Source of the DNA: Synechococcus sp. JA-2-3B'a(2-13)
GTDB taxonomy: Bacteria; Cyanobacteriota; Cyanobacteriia; Thermostichales; Thermostichaceae
Reading direction: 5' to 3'
DNA length: 64,000 nt
NCBI RefSeq assembly: GCF_000013225.1
Contig: NC_007776.1
Span: 1,073,277 to 1,137,276, forward strand
Shown: in pieces, positions 16,138 to 24,334 of the stretch
Layout: each line of letters opens with the position of its first letter
Numbering within the stretch: the stretch's first letter is position 1
The notes under the pieces: generated by a model
Databases searched by the model: none
What the model saw: only the letters and a program-made list of their open reading frames with translations
What the model was told of the DNA's origin: nothing
Position numbers and translations under genes: made by a program

Positions 16138-16884
16138 GTGAGGAATGCTCCATCCGTGAGTGCTCCCCCTTCTCAACCCTCAGAGCCGGTTCGCATTGAA
16201 ACCACGCGGGACTTGCTGGAAGCCTTGCGTGAGGGGCGCTCCCTGGTGGGTGCCAACCTGGAGAATGCCTACCTCTCGCGGGGCTTGTTCGACCGCATTC
16301 AGATGCCCAAATCCAATTTGACGCGGGCTAACCTGCGCTCGATCAGCCTGCAGCAAGCCGACCTACGTCTGTGCAACTTTCGCCGCGCTGAGCTAGAGCG
16401 GGCCAATTTTACCGCCTCAGATCTACGGGGATCCAGCTTTAGCCAGGCTCTGGGGGACTACAGCAACTTTACCGCCGCCAAACTGGACAAAAGCAGCTTT
16501 CAGGGGGGCCGTTTCAGCCATTCCATCTTTCGCGAAGCCAGCTTGGTGGCTGCTAATCTGGCGGAGGGGAACTTTTTTGCCGCCGACTTCCGCCAGGCCA
16601 ACCTATCTCGCTGCAACCTCTCCCAGGCTGCCTTGGTGAGTTGCCAGCTTCAGTTTGCCAACCTAGAACAAGCCATTTTGGTGGGGGCCAACCTACGGGA
16701 CGCTCAGATTGAAGATACGCTCTTCAGTGGAGCCGATTTTACCGATGCCAAGCTCTCCGATGAGACGCGCAAGCTCTTAATCGAGCGGGCCAGCGGCACC
16801 AACGAGCTTACCCAACGGGATACCCTCAACACCTTGCTGGCGGGATTGCAACCCAAGTCGCGTAAGCTTTTTGGCTTGCTGTGA
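16138..16884 (+). CDS. Pentapeptide-repeat protein
   Basis: From about residue 38 to 215 the protein is built of A(D/N)LXX-type pentapeptide repeats (for example GANLENAYLS, RANLRSISLQQADLRLCNF, VAANLAEGNFFAADFRQANLSRCNL), which fold as a right-handed quadrilateral beta-helix. It lacks a signal peptide. The last 30 residues (QRDTLNTLLAGLQPKSRKLFGLL) are outside the repeats. The start is uncertain: GTG at 16138 or GTG at 16156. Function of such cyanobacterial proteins is generally unknown. Two TTTAAC/CTTAAC units 11 bases apart lie at 16031-16047 upstream. Confidence 0.85.
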   Translation: MRNAPSVSAPPSQPSEPVRIETTRDLLEALREGRSLVGANLENAYLSRGLFDRIQMPKSNLTRANLRSISLQQADLRLCNFRRAELERANFTASDLRGSSFSQALGDYSNFTAAKLDKSSFQGGRFSHSIFREASLVAANLAEGNFFAADFRQANLSRCNLSQAALVSCQLQFANLEQAILVGANLRDAQIEDTLFSGADFTDAKLSDETRKLLIERASGTNELTQRDTLNTLLAGLQPKSRKLFGLL

Positions 16885-16923
16885 GGTTGGAGCCGTCAAG
16901 GACAACCGGGCTAAAGAGAAAAC

Positions 16924-17160
16924 TCAAAACTGGTTGAGGTCGATCCCGGCTTCCCGGGCCATGGCTCCTATACCCTTGGCCTTGAGAGTCTTCAAGGCTT
17001 TGGTGGAAAGGCGCAGACGAACAAACCGCTTACCCTCTTCCCACCAGATGCGCTTCCACTGCAAATTGACTTCCTGCAGGCGCTTGGTGCGCCGGTGGGA
17101 GTGGGAGATGGCAAAAGCGTTGTTGCGTTTCTTGTTGGTTAGTTGGCAGCGACGCGCCAT
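16924..17160 (-). CDS. rpmB: 50S ribosomal protein L28
   Basis: The 78-residue basic protein starts [27 protein letters not shown] and contains the L28 core [27 protein letters not shown]. The length and motif order match bacterial and chloroplast L28. The gene begins 24 bases after a small conserved ORF on the same strand (17185-17547), so they may be transcribed together. Confidence 0.95.
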
Positions 17161-17184
17161 GGGATCAAAGCAAACTCAGCCTAG

Positions 17185-17547
17185 CTATCGTAAGGCATCT
17201 TTTTGTTGGGCAGCAAGCTGAAGTTGACTTTGCAACTGGGCTAGCTCTGCCTTCAGTCGGTCAAAGGTTTGTTGGCAGTGGTTAACGCTTCTGAGGGGCA
17301 GCTCTTCGTTTTTGGCAATGCAGGTCACCTGTACAGAGCCGTCGGCAGCCTGACGGGTGCGATCCACAAACACTTCCACCGTCACCAGTTTGGTGTGGGG
17401 ATTTTTTCCGGGAGGCTCGCCGGCCACCCAATAATCAAGGCTGTTGTGGAGGATATTGAGTTGGCAGCGCTCCAAAACAGCGCGGATCGACTCGCTGAGC
17501 TGCTCGGCTGAGCCCACAAGCTGGGTAACGCAAGAGTATCGAGCCAT
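17185..17547 (-). CDS. Conserved small protein, function unknown
   Basis: The protein has 120 residues. The first 90 form an alpha/beta region (MARYSCVTQLVGSAEQLSESIRAVLERC at the start; HTKLVTVEVFVDRT in the middle), and the C-terminal 30 residues (FDRLKAELAQLQSQLQLAAQQK) look like a short coiled coil. I do not recognise a named family. It lies just upstream of rpmB on the same strand, which suggests an operon but gives no clear function. Confidence 0.7.
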   Translation of the reverse strand: MARYSCVTQLVGSAEQLSESIRAVLERCQLNILHNSLDYWVAGEPPGKNPHTKLVTVEVFVDRTRQAADGSVQVTCIAKNEELPLRSVNHCQQTFDRLKAELAQLQSQLQLAAQQKDALR

Positions 17548-17712
17548 AGAACAGGCAAGCCACCACGGTTATCCTACCATTAAGTTTTCGGCTCCTGCAG
17601 CCAAAGGCGAACCGGCAAAATTGCGCTCAAGAGTACTCTACACCGGCTCGGTCAACCCTGCTGCGAGGAGGTGAATTACGTTAGAACATGAACAACTCCC
17701 AGGAGAGTTGCC

Positions 17713-18822
17713 ATGTTTAGGGTCTCCTGTTTGGCTCATTCTCTTTTGCTACTGGGATCCCTTGGCCTGGGTTGGATAGGCGTGTCTTTTGCCCAAGCGC
17801 AGCCCTTTCAAGCGGGCGATTTGGACGGGGATGGCCGTTTGACGGTGCAGGATCTCAACCTGTTGGGGGCCTACTTGCGGGGAGAACGGGGATTGACCGA
17901 CGACCAGATCCGAGCTGCCGATGTCGACCAGGATGGACGGATCACAGAAGCCGACTGGCAAGTGTTGCAGCAGCGCATTCAGGCAGCAACGGATGTGCCC
18001 ACAGGACAGGTGCAGTTGGATTCCGCCTATTCGGGACAGGTGGTGGATCGGCTGACAGGGCAGCCTTTGGCCGGGGCGGAGGTGGCCATTCCAGGGGCGG
18101 GTATTTCGGTGCGCACCGATGCCCAGGGTCGGTTTCGCCTGCCAGGGCCACTGCCGGCAGAGGAAATTTTGGTGGCGCGGCTGGAGAATTATTTGCCCTA
18201 TTCCCAAAGTACAGGCAGCGGTCAAGCCAGCGGGGATCGGCCTTGGCAACTGCAGTTGGAGCGCTGGGATCCCAACACGACTTTGGTACTGGAGGCGAAT
18301 GTCATCCGCCTGGGGGATAACCAGTACTCACCGGAATCGGCTGCCGCCGGGCAATTTTTGGGCCCTGCCCAAGGGGTGGAGATGACCCGCTCTTTCACTT
18401 TGCAACGCCTGCCTTCGCGCCCACCGGTTTTGCGGATTGGATCCCTGATTGGGTTGGATACTGCCGCCGCCTATCGGGCCGGCCAATCCCGGATCCCCAG
18501 CGCCAACATGTCTCCCATGCAAGTCATCTTGAACGGGGTGGAAATCGAACAGATTCACCTGGGGGGAGATAACCTACAGATTCCCCTGCCTCTGCAACCT
18601 CTGCGCCTGGGCCTGAACACTGTTACCTTGCGCACCGGTAAAACCCTGATTGAGCCCAGCATGGTCACCCGCGGCCCCCAAGTGCTTGTTGGTATTCCCC
18701 TCTTTGGCGGATCCCTGCACATCTCGGTGCCGGTGGGAGGTGATACGGTCGTCCGGCACGGCGGAGCCTGGGTGGATCATGACGATGTGCAGTTGGCCAA
18801 TTTGACATACTCCCCACCCTAA
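17713..18822 (+). CDS. Secreted dockerin/EF-hand-type protein, 3' end rewritten by an IS
   Basis: A signal peptide (about residues 1-30, ending AQAQP) is followed by two calcium-loop repeats of dockerin type I character: GDLDGDGRLTVQDLNLLGAYL and ADVDQDGRITEADWQVL. Next comes a carboxypeptidase-regulatory-like beta domain (SGQVVDRLTGQPLAGAEVAIPG...TDAQGRFRLP), then a long beta-rich region. An AGGAG ribosome site lies just before the ATG. The last six residues (LTYSPP) and the stop codon come from the right end of the IS605-type element at 18804, so the native C-terminus has been lost. The protein is probably exported to the periplasm or surface; its partner is unknown. Confidence 0.8.
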   Translation: MFRVSCLAHSLLLLGSLGLGWIGVSFAQAQPFQAGDLDGDGRLTVQDLNLLGAYLRGERGLTDDQIRAADVDQDGRITEADWQVLQQRIQAATDVPTGQVQLDSAYSGQVVDRLTGQPLAGAEVAIPGAGISVRTDAQGRFRLPGPLPAEEILVARLENYLPYSQSTGSGQASGDRPWQLQLERWDPNTTLVLEANVIRLGDNQYSPESAAAGQFLGPAQGVEMTRSFTLQRLPSRPPVLRIGSLIGLDTAAAYRAGQSRIPSANMSPMQVILNGVEIEQIHLGGDNLQIPLPLQPLRLGLNTVTLRTGKTLIEPSMVTRGPQVLVGIPLFGGSLHISVPVGGDTVVRHGGAWVDHDDVQLANLTYSPP

Positions 18823-20166
18823 AGAGCGAGGATTCTGGTTCCTGGTTCCACGACAGCACTTACCATGTTAGGCTGCCCCTCCATGGCAGAGGTGCTTGTC
18901 TCCCCAGGCGTTCCCTCTTTCGAGGCGGTTCCCCAATGCCCTTGGGTACCGTTCCATTCCATGCCCAACATCTTCAATGCCCGCCGCAGGATGTTGAGTG
19001 CCGCATTCTGGTCTCGACACAGCACCAACCCACACTTAGGGCACTGATGGGTACGAGTAGAGAGCGTCTTCTTCACCAGGTGACCACACCCCGAACACTC
19101 CTGGGTGGTGTACTCCGGCGGCACAGCAATCACTACCTTGCCGTACACCTTCCCGTAGTAGTCCAGCCACCGGGTGAACAAAGACCAGGCCGCATCCTGA
19201 ATCGACTTGGCCAGGTGGTGGTTCCTCATCAGGTTCTTCACCGACAAGTCCTCGTACGCCACGACGTCGTGAGACGCCACCACGCACCGGGCCAACTTCA
19301 TAGCCCAGTCTCTACGCTGGCGTTGAACTTTGAGGTGTACCTTGCCAAGTCTCTGTTTCTGTTTAAGGTAGTTCCTCGACTGTTCCTTGGATCCCCTCCT
19401 CAACTTACGACTCAGTCTTCTTTGGTGCAGCCTCAACCGCCTCTCTGCTTTGCGCAGATACTTGGGGCAGTCCACCGTGTTGCCGTCCTGGTCGGTGTAG
19501 AAGTGCTGCAGCCCCAGGTCAATACCAATCATCTTCCCCGCATACTCGCCCTGCTCCTGGCGCTCCATGTCCAGGCAGAACTGGGCGTAGTACCCATCCG
19601 CTCTGCGGACTACTCGCACCCGGTTGATTTTGGAGTGGAGAATGAGCTGTCTGGCCTCGCTGTTGCAGTACAGGGCAAAAGTGCCGGCTTGGTTGCCGTC
19701 GGTGAAAGTGATGGCCATGCCATCTGCCGACAGCTTCCAGCCGGATTGCTTGTACTCCACAGAGCGGCAGTTCTTCTTAAACTGCGGGTAGCTCTTCTTC
19801 TCACCGGCACGGCACCGACGGTAGAAGGTGGAGATGGCTGCCCAGGCTCGTTCTGCACTGGCTTGCCTGGCTTGGGAGTTGAGCTTTTGGGCAAACTCGA
19901 ACTCCTGGGCCAGATGCTTGCAGAGGGTGTACAGCTCCTTTTTGCCTATGCCCCGGTTATCCATCCAGTGGCGCAGGCACTTGTTGCGCACAAACTGGGC
20001 AGTACGAATGGCTTCATCCAAAGCTCGGTACTGCTCAGGTGTGCCGTATAGGAGCTTGGCTTCCAGGACACGCATAGCTCTAGTTTATCACGGAAGCCTT
20101 TGGATAAGAAGATAGCGCCTTACATCCCTGCCTTGAAAGGCAGGGCTTTACGGCGCTTTTTGGTAA
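18804..20166 (-). mobile_element. IS200/IS605-family element carrying only tnpB
   Basis: The right end begins GACATACTCCCCACCCTAAA at 18804 and the left end lies at about 20120-20166, with the hairpin CCCTGCC-TTGAAA-GGCAGGG and the tail GCGCTTTTTGGTAACC. Only tnpB is present, so it is an IS1341-type element. The boundaries are judged by comparison with the miniature copies at 13845, 21701 and 25811 and may be off by a few bases. Confidence 0.7.
18819..20075 (-). CDS. tnpB: TnpB, IS200/IS605-type RNA-guided nuclease homologue
   Basis: A full-length 418-residue TnpB of a different subgroup from the one at 9912. The RuvC motifs are D186 (GIDLGLQHF), E275 (VAYEDLSVKNL) and D355 (CRDQNAALNI), and the zinc ribbon is CSGC at 327-330 and CPKC at 345-348. 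All catalytic positions are intact. The gene ends only about 15 bases inside the right end of its element, as expected when the 3' end also encodes the omegaRNA scaffold. Its last 25 codons are matched by a relic at 25811-25890. Confidence 0.9.
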   Translation of the reverse strand: MRVLEAKLLYGTPEQYRALDEAIRTAQFVRNKCLRHWMDNRGIGKKELYTLCKHLAQEFEFAQKLNSQARQASAERAWAAISTFYRRCRAGEKKSYPQFKKNCRSVEYKQSGWKLSADGMAITFTDGNQAGTFALYCNSEARQLILHSKINRVRVVRRADGYYAQFCLDMERQEQGEYAGKMIGIDLGLQHFYTDQDGNTVDCPKYLRKAERRLRLHQRRLSRKLRRGSKEQSRNYLKQKQRLGKVHLKVQRQRRDWAMKLARCVVASHDVVAYEDLSVKNLMRNHHLAKSIQDAAWSLFTRWLDYYGKVYGKVVIAVPPEYTTQECSGCGHLVKKTLSTRTHQCPKCGLVLCRDQNAALNILRRALKMLGMEWNGTQGHWGTASKEGTPGETSTSAMEGQPNMVSAVVEPGTRILAL

Positions 20167-20498
20167 CCCTCGAGATCCCCAACTGACCTTCCCCCGTCCA
20201 AGGTTCGCGCCCTCTGTAGCCCATGCTGGGACGGGGCCTGTCGGTTGAGAGGAACCAGTTTGGGCCCGCTTTCGATAACCGAGCCATCTGATCAACAAGG
20301 GGAATGGGTTTGTCCAACAATTGGAAGATCCTCCTTCCAATAGAAGGCATACTGCAGTTGCTGAATGGCTCCTCTTCGATGCCTCTGGGAGTTCTGGGCA
20401 TCTCGATCTTCGAGAGGGATCCCTGAGGTGGCCCATGTGAGTGAGGTGAAATCCTGGCAACCGAGCAGATCGATAACCCAAACTGAGGAGAGCTGACT
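20167..20498. other. Gene-free interval with IS-type end debris
   Basis: No convincing gene is present. The stretch 20228-20280 (GGGACGGGGCCTGTCGG ... GCTTTCGATAACC) resembles the left-end pattern GGACGGGGCCTTAAG...CGGGTAAAC of the 75-bp miniature at 13845, so it may be another decayed end. The remainder is unremarkable up to the GAGGAG ribosome site before the next gene. Confidence 0.4.
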
Positions 20499-21647
20499 AT
20501 GAGTATGAGTATGAATAGGGCTTCTGCCTTCCCCTTAACCTGGCTGTGGACGGGATCCCTGGCCCTGGGGGTGACGGCCCTGGTGACCCGCCAAGTGATC
20601 TGGGGGCTCTTACCTTTGGCAGCAGCCTACCCTGCCATCCGCCGCCGCGAAGAACAGCTTGGCCAAGTTCTGGAACAGACCTGGACACAGCAGCAACAGA
20701 CAGCAACCCAACTGGAGACCCTGCAAGCGCGTTTCGAGGTGCTGGACGCTCGGCTCACTGCTGAACCGTCCCTTCTGCAGCAGACCTTGGCTTCCCCGGC
20801 TGAAGCCATTCAAGAGCTCGAGCAGAAAGTAAAGGTTTTGGAGCCCATCTGGGTACAGCAGCAGCAGACGGCGGCCCAACTGGAAACATTACAAGGGCGG
20901 ATCGACGCCCTCGAAGCTCGGCCCACGTCTCATCTGTCCGTGCGGCAACAGCTGGCCCCCATCACCCAGGCCATCCAGCAAATCCAGCAGCGGTTAAAAG
21001 CCGTGGAGCTGCGGTTGAATGCTCTGCCGGTATCCCAGCCCCAAGTGACTTTGGAGCAACTGGAGTTGGTGCAGGCGCAACTCCAACACCTGCAGCAGCT
21101 GGTGGCATCCCAGCCGAACCCTGCTTTTCCCCGCAAAGCCCTGGGGGTGTTCATCGACGCGGCCAATCTCCACGCCAGCGCCCAGCAGTGGGGATCCCAT
21201 CTCGACTATCCCAGTCTGCTCAGCTGGCTGGCCCAGGGCAGATCCGAGATGGAAGTGCATGTCTACAGCGGGGTAGATCGCCACAACCTAGCTCAGCGTC
21301 GTTTCCTGCGGGAGTTGAGAAAACAGGGCTATCGGGTGGTCACCAAGCCGGTGGTGATCCACGCCGACGGCAGCCGCAAAGCCAATCTGGATGGGGAGCT
21401 GATCGTGGACTTGATGGCGCTGCACTCCCACTACGAGACGGTGCTGCTGCTGAGTGGGGATGGAGATTTTGTGCCGGCCCTCAAGCATATCCGCCGCCAA
21501 GGCTGCCGGCTGGAGGTAGCCGCCTACAGGCCGAACACGAACCCGGCGTTAATTCGGATAGCCGACCAGTTCGTGGATTTGTGCGCTTGGCAGGGAACAG
21601 GAACGCTGGTGCCGCTGCCTGCAAAACAGACTCCGGCCACCGGCTGA
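20499..21647 (+). CDS. Membrane-anchored coiled-coil protein with C-terminal NYN (LabA/DUF88-like) domain
   Basis: The protein has 382 residues. One hydrophobic segment (about 13-45) is followed by a coiled coil rich in Q, L and E (about 50-205) containing two near-repeats of the phrase TWTQQQQTATQLETLQ / IWVQQQQTAAQLETLQ. The NYN domain begins near 215: GVFIDAANLHAS, then KANLDGELIVDLMAL and LLLSGDGDFVPALKHIRRQG carry the conserved acidic residues of this PIN-like nuclease fold. LabA-type proteins act in cyanobacterial circadian output, and NYN proteins are often RNases; which applies here is unknown. GAGGAG precedes the ATG. Confidence 0.8.
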   Translation: MSMSMNRASAFPLTWLWTGSLALGVTALVTRQVIWGLLPLAAAYPAIRRREEQLGQVLEQTWTQQQQTATQLETLQARFEVLDARLTAEPSLLQQTLASPAEAIQELEQKVKVLEPIWVQQQQTAAQLETLQGRIDALEARPTSHLSVRQQLAPITQAIQQIQQRLKAVELRLNALPVSQPQVTLEQLELVQAQLQHLQQLVASQPNPAFPRKALGVFIDAANLHASAQQWGSHLDYPSLLSWLAQGRSEMEVHVYSGVDRHNLAQRRFLRELRKQGYRVVTKPVVIHADGSRKANLDGELIVDLMALHSHYETVLLLSGDGDFVPALKHIRRQGCRLEVAAYRPNTNPALIRIADQFVDLCAWQGTGTLVPLPAKQTPATG

Positions 21648-21700
21648 ACCTTGCCATCTCAGCGCCTGAACCTCGCTTGGATCAACCTTGTCCAAAAATT

Positions 21701-21977
21701 GGCATTCTCCCTGCCCTAAAAGGCAAGGATTCTTTCCCAGGCCACAGGATAATTCCTACTTCTTGGGCTACACCACCCTTGCGAGTGGTGGGGGATGCCA
21801 TAACCCCGACTACTGGGATGAACTCCCAGATACTTTTCCTGCTGACATTGCTCTTGCTAACACTGCGCCATACTCAAGTTGGCGGAGTTCAACCAACAGC
21901 GTAGCACGAAGCCGCCCTTGCCGCGTCAGCGGGCTGTAGGCCTTAGGGCAGGGCTTGCAACCCAGTTTTCTTGGTCA
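21701..21977 (-). mobile_element. Non-autonomous IS605-type derivative, about 277 bp
   Basis: The left boundary GGCATTCTCCCTGCCCTAAAAGG matches in position and order the right end of the tnpB element at 18804, and the right boundary GGGCAGGGCTTGCAACCC...TTGGTCAAC matches its left end. The interior has no tnpB sequence. An internal GCGTAGCAC...GCCGC stretch also occurs at 13768, so the same derivative may exist in more copies. It fills the gap between the NYN gene and the HD-domain gene. Confidence 0.55.
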
Positions 21978-22002
21978 ACTTAACCCCAATTGGAGAGTCC
22001 AG

Positions 22003-22620
22003 ATGTCAACGCAACTCACACAGCGGTTTGTGCAGGCAATGCACTATGCCCATCGCTGGCATGCTTCTCAGACCCGCAAGGGAACCGGGATCCCTTACCT
22101 CAGCCATCTGTTGGCCGTAGCAGCCATCGCCCTGGAGCATGGGGCGGATGAAGATGAAGCGATTGCCGCTCTGCTCCACGACAGCCTAGAGGACGGCCCC
22201 CACAACACAGGCGAGCCCCGGGCCCAGATTGAGCAACAGATCCGGGAGCACTTTGGAGAACGGGTGCTGCAGATCATCCTGGGATGTACGGATACCGAAA
22301 GCGATGGCTCCCGAGGCGAGCCCAAAGAAAACTGGAAAGAGCGCAAAACCGCCTACCTGAAGCACCTGGAAACGGCAAATGCCTCGGTTTTGTTGGTGGC
22401 CGCCTCTGACAAGCTGCACAACGCCCGCTGCATCTTGCGGGATTTTCGCCAACTGGGGGATGAACTCTGGCAGCGGTTTTCCGCCGGAAAAGAGGGATCC
22501 CTGTGGTATTATCGATCGTTGGCAGAGATTCTGAGGCGACGGCTGCCCGGCAATCTATCGGCGGAGCTTCAAGAGCTGGTGGCTGAGTTGCAATGCCAAG
22601 CTGGAGCGGTAATGCCTTGA
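22003..22620 (+). CDS. HD-domain phosphohydrolase (RelA/SpoT-hydrolase-like)
   Basis: The 205-residue protein shows the HD signature typical of (p)ppGpp-hydrolase-like and related phosphohydrolases: SHLLAVAAIALEHGADEDEAIAALLHDSLED (H and HD), then later ASDKLHNARCILRD. Only the HD domain is present; synthetase and regulatory domains are missing, so a small alarmone hydrolase is one possibility but the substrate is not shown. I chose ATG 22003 because the upstream extension from 21955 lies inside the IS-type left end. Confidence 0.8.
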   Translation: MSTQLTQRFVQAMHYAHRWHASQTRKGTGIPYLSHLLAVAAIALEHGADEDEAIAALLHDSLEDGPHNTGEPRAQIEQQIREHFGERVLQIILGCTDTESDGSRGEPKENWKERKTAYLKHLETANASVLLVAASDKLHNARCILRDFRQLGDELWQRFSAGKEGSLWYYRSLAEILRRRLPGNLSAELQELVAELQCQAGAVMP

Positions 22621-22690
22621 CAGAGACAAGCAGGGCTGAAGAAAATGCTGAGGGCAGCCCTATTCATCACACTTTTTGGGTCACGCACCT

Positions 22691-23128
22691 ATGGTTCTCG
22701 CTGTTGGCACCCCTGCTCCTGGGTTCAACACCACTGACACCCAAGGCAACCAGGTTTCGCTGGCTGATTTTGCCGGCAAAACCGTTGTCCTCTATTTTTA
22801 CCCCAAAGACGACACCCCCGGCTGTACCAAAGAAGCCTGTGGATTCCGCGACGCCTACGCCGACTACCAAAGCAAGGACGTGGTGGTGCTGGGGGTGAGC
22901 ATGGACGACCAAGCTTCTCACCAAAAGTTCACCGAAAAGTACAACTTGCCTTTCCCCCTACTGGTGGATAGCAGTGGGGTGATTACCCGCGCCTACGATG
23001 TGGATGGGGGCGGCTATGCCAAGCGGGTGACCTACGTCATTGATGGCGAGGGCAAAATTGCCAAAGTCTACCAGAACATCAATACCGAAACCCATGCCCG
23101 CGATATTTTGGCGGATTTGGGTTTGTAG
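22691..23128 (+). CDS. Peroxiredoxin Q (BCP family)
   Basis: The enzyme reduces hydrogen peroxide and alkyl hydroperoxides with thioredoxin as usual electron donor. The active-site motif DDTPGCTKEACGFRD has the peroxidatic cysteine and a second cysteine five residues later, the pattern of the atypical two-Cys PrxQ/BCP group. FTEKYNLPFPLLVD and YVIDGEGKIAKVY are family strands. ATG at 22691 gives 145 residues; the in-frame codon at 22676 is less likely. Confidence 0.92.
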   Translation: MVLAVGTPAPGFNTTDTQGNQVSLADFAGKTVVLYFYPKDDTPGCTKEACGFRDAYADYQSKDVVVLGVSMDDQASHQKFTEKYNLPFPLLVDSSGVITRAYDVDGGGYAKRVTYVIDGEGKIAKVYQNINTETHARDILADLGL

Positions 23129-23176
23129 AAACGCTGCCTCTTTTCAGTACTCCTCGCTAGATCCCGGCCTTTGCGC

Positions 23177-24004
23177 ATGAACGACGACATTCCGGTCGCC
23201 CGTCGCCAGTCCACTCCGGCGAAAAAAGCGCAAAGTTCGGTGCCTGCCCTGAGGTCCCGTCTAGTCTTGGGCCTGGTGCTGGTTGGGCTAGTGCTCCTGG
23301 CGGGTTGGGGGATAGAGAAGTTACCGGGATCCCAGCAGGCGGCGGATCCCCAAGTTCTGGAAGAAACCGGTCAGCCCTCTCTGCCGCAGCCAACTGTGCA
23401 GAATGGGCGACCTTCTCTGTTGGGGCACTATGCCTATTCCGAAGCCCCTGCAGACAGCTTGCGGGTGGTGGGCCACTACCGCGGTCGCGAGGTGCGCCTA
23501 CGCCAGGGGGCTGCTGAAAGTTACCTACGCATGAGCGAAGCAGCTCGAGCTGCCGGGATCCGCCTTGTCCCCATTTCCGGGTTTCGCTCCATGGCGGAGC
23601 AGGAATTCTTGTTTTTTCAATTGGCTCAATCCCGAGCCTTGCGACCCGAGGAACGAGCTGCTGTCAGTGCTCCCCCTGGCTACAGCGAGCACCACACTGG
23701 CTATGCCATCGACCTTGGGGATGCCGGGTTTCCGCAGTGGGATACTCAAGAAGCCTTTGAGACCACCCCGGCCTTCCAGTGGCTGCAGAGCAACGCGGCC
23801 CGCTTTGGCTTTGAGCTGTCTTTCCCCAGAAACAACCCTCAGGGGGTGAATTACGAACCCTGGCACTGGCGCTTTGTGGGCGACCGTGACAGCCTGGAGA
23901 CCTTCTACGCTCCCCAAATCAAACCATTCCCAAATCAGCCCAATCAAACCGAGACCCCTACTCTCCCGTCTTCCAGAGGGAGAAGAGCTGGGAGTGAGGG
24001 CTGA
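23177..24004 (+). CDS. D-alanyl-D-alanine carboxypeptidase, VanY/M15 family, membrane-anchored
   Basis: The enzyme trims the terminal D-alanine of peptidoglycan stem peptides in the periplasm. A basic N-terminus and one hydrophobic segment (about residues 28-48) act as a signal anchor. The M15 zinc and catalytic motifs are visible: ISGFRSMAEQ, SEHHTGYAIDLGD (H and D zinc ligands) and EPWHWRFVG (E catalytic, H ligand). The proline/threonine-rich C-terminal tail appears to be derived from an inverted repeat (CTCTCCCGTCTTCC...) that runs past the stop. ATG 23177 is preferred over TTG 23171. Confidence 0.88.
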   Translation: MNDDIPVARRQSTPAKKAQSSVPALRSRLVLGLVLVGLVLLAGWGIEKLPGSQQAADPQVLEETGQPSLPQPTVQNGRPSLLGHYAYSEAPADSLRVVGHYRGREVRLRQGAAESYLRMSEAARAAGIRLVPISGFRSMAEQEFLFFQLAQSRALRPEERAAVSAPPGYSEHHTGYAIDLGDAGFPQWDTQEAFETTPAFQWLQSNAARFGFELSFPRNNPQGVNYEPWHWRFVGDRDSLETFYAPQIKPFPNQPNQTETPTLPSSRGRRAGSEG

Positions 24005-24110
24005 CTCCTTTGGGGAGAGAGGAAAGGGGGAGCTCCTTGGGACTACCGTCACGGCCCTCTCCCTTGCAGGGATCTCATTCCCCTCTTGAATGGGTTCACA
24101 AGCCTAAGCA

Positions 24111-24182
24111 AGCGGATGACGCGATTCGAACGCGCGACCGTCTCGTTGGCAACGAGAAGCTCTACCACTGAGCTACATCCGC
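24111..24182 (-). tRNA. tRNA-Gly (GCC)
   Basis: On the minus strand the acceptor stem GCGGATG pairs with CATCCGC, the D arm contains GCTCAGTGGTAGAGC, the anticodon stem-loop is TCTCG-TTGCCAA-CGAGA with anticodon GCC, and the T arm is GCGCG-TTCGAAT-CGCGT. CCA is not encoded. The flanking sequence in the 24005-24334 gap holds no gene that I can see. Confidence 0.95.
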
Positions 24183-24334
24183 GTCGGGAAATTTATGATG
24201 GCAAGTTTTGCGGTGGTTTGTCAAGTCAGGGATCCCTGGCGCATTTTGTTCCAGAATGAGAGAAGTTCATCTTTCTTTGCAGTTGCGCAAAGTCTGGGCG
24301 GGATCCCGGGCAGCGCCTGTTTGAGGGTATTGCT

